Shown: positions 6,768-7,659 of the stretch, in pieces
Numbering within the stretch: position 1 is the stretch's first letter
Layout: each line of letters starts with the position of its first letter
Assembly: GCA_016282215.1 (NCBI GenBank)
Contig: JAEEKC010000099.1
Location: 1 to 7,659 of the forward strand
DNA length: 7,659 nt
Direction of reading: 5' to 3'
From: Lachnospiraceae bacterium
Lineage (GTDB): Bacteria; Bacillota; Clostridia; Lachnospirales; Lachnospiraceae
The notes under the pieces: model-generated
What the model was told of the DNA's origin: nothing
Seen by the model: only the letters and a program-made list of their open reading frames with translations
Databases searched by the model: none
Translations under genes and position numbers: made by a program

Positions 6768-6836
6768 CAATTTCGGCTTTCGCGCCACGGTTTTCTGACA
6801 CGAAAGTCACTTTTAAACATAGAAAAAAGGAACCCT

Positions 6837-7394
6837 ATGAAGTTTTTTCATTATCTTGGAATATTCATCAAAACACTGCTGCGCTGCCTGCTAAAGCCCT
6901 TGTCCTTTGTGCCGGCCCTGGTCATGATGTATGTGATCTTCGGCCTTTCCGCGCAAAACGGCGTAGAATCGGGACGTTTGAGCTATAAGGTGACCAAGGC
7001 CGTGGTCGTCATCGCGGACGAAGCAGCAGATCTTCACTTAAGTCAGGCGCAGAAAGAACACTATATAGAGAAGCTGCACCCTTACGTACGAAAGGCAGCG
7101 CATTTTACGGAATACATGCTGCTGGCCATGTCCGTTGCGCTGCCTCTCTATGTATACGGGATGCGCGGCATCCTTTTGGTTTTTGTAGCCGGAGCCTTCT
7201 GCGTAGGCTTTGCCTGCCTCGACGAATACCATCAATCCTTCGTCGCCGGCCGCGGGCCATCCAAGCGGGACGTTCTCATCGACTCCTGCGGCTCCTTCCT
7301 CGGAATCTTCATCACCCGGATCTTCGGATTCATCGGGCGTAAGACCATATTCGCGCCGCTGGCGAAGAAACCGAAGAAACGAAAGAACGACTAG
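6837..7394 (+). CDS. VanZ-family membrane protein
   Basis: The 185-residue protein has the VanZ family layout: an N-terminal helix (about 22-38) ending in G-L-S-A-Q (the 'FSxQ' motif), a loop, Y-V-R-K-A-A-H-F-T-E-Y at 83-93 at the start of a second helix, a third helix at about 110-128, and the signature D-E-Y-H-Q-S-F-V-A-G-R at 129-139 followed by D-V-L-I-D-S-C-G-S-F-L-G. It ends in a very basic tail (K-K-P-K-K-R-K-N-D). VanZ proteins are small inner-membrane proteins; the founding member gives low-level teicoplanin resistance, but most chromosomal homologues have no proven role. The start is ATG 6837-6839 with AAAGGA just upstream (about 5 bases spacing). The same frame stays open upstream to 6027, but that part is antisense to the two minus-strand genes. 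It is divergent from the TetR unit and may be under the same control. Confidence 0.92.
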   Translation: MKFFHYLGIFIKTLLRCLLKPLSFVPALVMMYVIFGLSAQNGVESGRLSYKVTKAVVVIADEAADLHLSQAQKEHYIEKLHPYVRKAAHFTEYMLLAMSVALPLYVYGMRGILLVFVAGAFCVGFACLDEYHQSFVAGRGPSKRDVLIDSCGSFLGIFITRIFGFIGRKTIFAPLAKKPKKRKND

Positions 7395-7558
7395 GTTGTC
7401 TATGGGGACGTGGTGTCATTGGGCGGTGTCATTGGGCGGTGTCATTGGGGACGGTTCTCTCTGACAACCTTGCAATACAGGTTGTCACAGAGAACCGTCC
7501 CCATCTGACACCGACAGGTTGTCAAAAAGAACCGTCCCCATTGACAACCATTGACACC
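7394..7558. repeat. REP-like composite palindromic repeat block
   Basis: The block is built from a unit of about 32 bases with a core GGGGACGGTTCT, bounded by GGTGTC or GGTTGTC on one side and GACAACC or GACACC on the other. A truncated unit starts at 7394 with GGTTGTC and GGGGACG (7404-7410). Three 13-base copies of GGTGTCATTGGG(C/G) follow at 7412-7450. One full unit reads forward (7438-7469), and two read in the opposite orientation (7480-7512 and 7517-7549, period 37). A half copy ends the block (TGACACC, 7552-7558). Similar 'GGGGACGGTTCT...TGACA' sequences are familiar to me as dispersed intergenic repeats in Firmicutes genomes. I infer a REP-type element mobilised in trans, possibly by a REP-associated tyrosine transposase; none is encoded here. 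Confidence 0.75.
7446..7503. terminator. Long hairpin in the repeat block, possible bidirectional transcription stop
   Basis: Bases 7446-7470 pair with 7479-7503 over 25 positions with a single C-C mismatch (7461/7488), around the 8-base loop TGCAATAC. It lies between the convergent VanZ gene and the minus-strand gene at the right edge, where both transcripts must end. Neither side has a T-run, so it is not a standard intrinsic terminator; any termination or mRNA-end protection role is inference. A smaller inverted repeat follows (7517-7525 with 7541-7549, 9 bp). Confidence 0.4.
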
Positions 7559-7559
7559 C

Positions 7560-7659
7560 TTACTTCTTCGACAACATCAGCATGATCTCGTTGGACCGCT
7601 GTACAAATGCCGTCATAGCCTCCGGTGAAAGCGGTGCGTTCTGCAGAAGCGCCAGATCA
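7560..7659 (-). CDS. C-terminal end of an unidentified gene (truncated by window edge)
   Basis: The minus strand carries 32 codons open from the window edge to a TAA at 7560-7562. The peptide contains L-L-Q-N-A-P-L-S-P-E-A-M-T-A-F-V-Q-R-S-N-E and ends L-M-L-S-K-K. It looks like a real amphipathic helical C-terminus, because codon use is normal and the stop falls just outside the repeat block. It is too short to name a family. The gene is convergent with VanZ. Confidence 0.55.
   Translation of the reverse strand, partial: DLALLQNAPLSPEAMTAFVQRSNEIMLMLSKK

Noticed and set aside
6796..6809. TGAC-N6-GTCA inverted repeat upstream of VanZ
   Set aside because: The arms are only 4 bp and the centre is not symmetrical, so it is not better than chance.
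6542..6820. 92-codon open frame on the minus strand overlapping the unknown gene and its upstream region
   Set aside because: It covers the predicted promoter, and the other frame has a good ribosome binding site and a more protein-like composition.
6027..6836. Long open frame on the plus strand in frame with, and upstream of, the VanZ start, which would make a 455-residue protein
   Set aside because: This stretch is antisense to the TetR and unknown genes. Its translation has no recognisable domain, and the VanZ family layout begins exactly at the ATG with its own AAAGGA site.
7394..7558. Possible CRISPR array
   Set aside because: The units are inverted as well as direct, spacing is not regular, there are no unique spacers of constant length, and no cas genes are present.

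Overview
The window looks like chromosomal DNA from an anaerobic Firmicute of the Clostridia, most likely Lachnospiraceae-like. This rests on strong GGAGG-type ribosome binding sites, moderate GC content, A/T-rich promoters, and two kinds of short palindromic intergenic repeat of a style common in gut Clostridia. The assignment is inference; there is no rRNA or marker gene here.

Layout. Bases 1-420 (minus strand) hold the N-terminal half of a membrane-embedded spermidine-synthase-like protein, cut by the window edge. A 372-base divergent intergenic region follows, with a promoter for each direction and a palindromic repeat at 490-564. Bases 793-5482 (plus strand) are a classic three-gene cluster: a MoxR-type AAA+ ATPase with a TTG start, a membrane-anchored DUF58 protein, and a large multi-pass membrane protein with an extracytoplasmic transglutaminase-like domain. 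The last two overlap by 14 bases. Bases 5483-6599 (minus strand) hold a two-gene unit: a 152-residue protein I do not recognise, then a TetR-type regulator whose stop codon directly abuts the transglutaminase stop codon. A 237-base divergent region separates this unit from a VanZ-like membrane protein (6837-7394, plus). From the VanZ stop codon onward, 7394-7558 is a dense REP-like repeat block with a 25-position stem. Finally the last 32 codons of another minus-strand gene run off the right edge.

How the genes fit together. MoxR ATPases next to DUF58 and transglutaminase-like membrane proteins are a widely conserved module, thought to act as a chaperone or assembly system for envelope proteins; the substrate is unknown. 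VanZ-family proteins are also envelope-associated, in some cases affecting glycopeptide susceptibility. The TetR regulator probably controls its own two-gene unit and perhaps VanZ: a near-perfect 14-bp palindrome sits at the predicted transcription start of its operon.

I see no convincing evidence of a wholly new system. The items most worth a second look are the REP-like block, the unrecognised TetR partner, and two operator-like palindromes that coincide with promoters.
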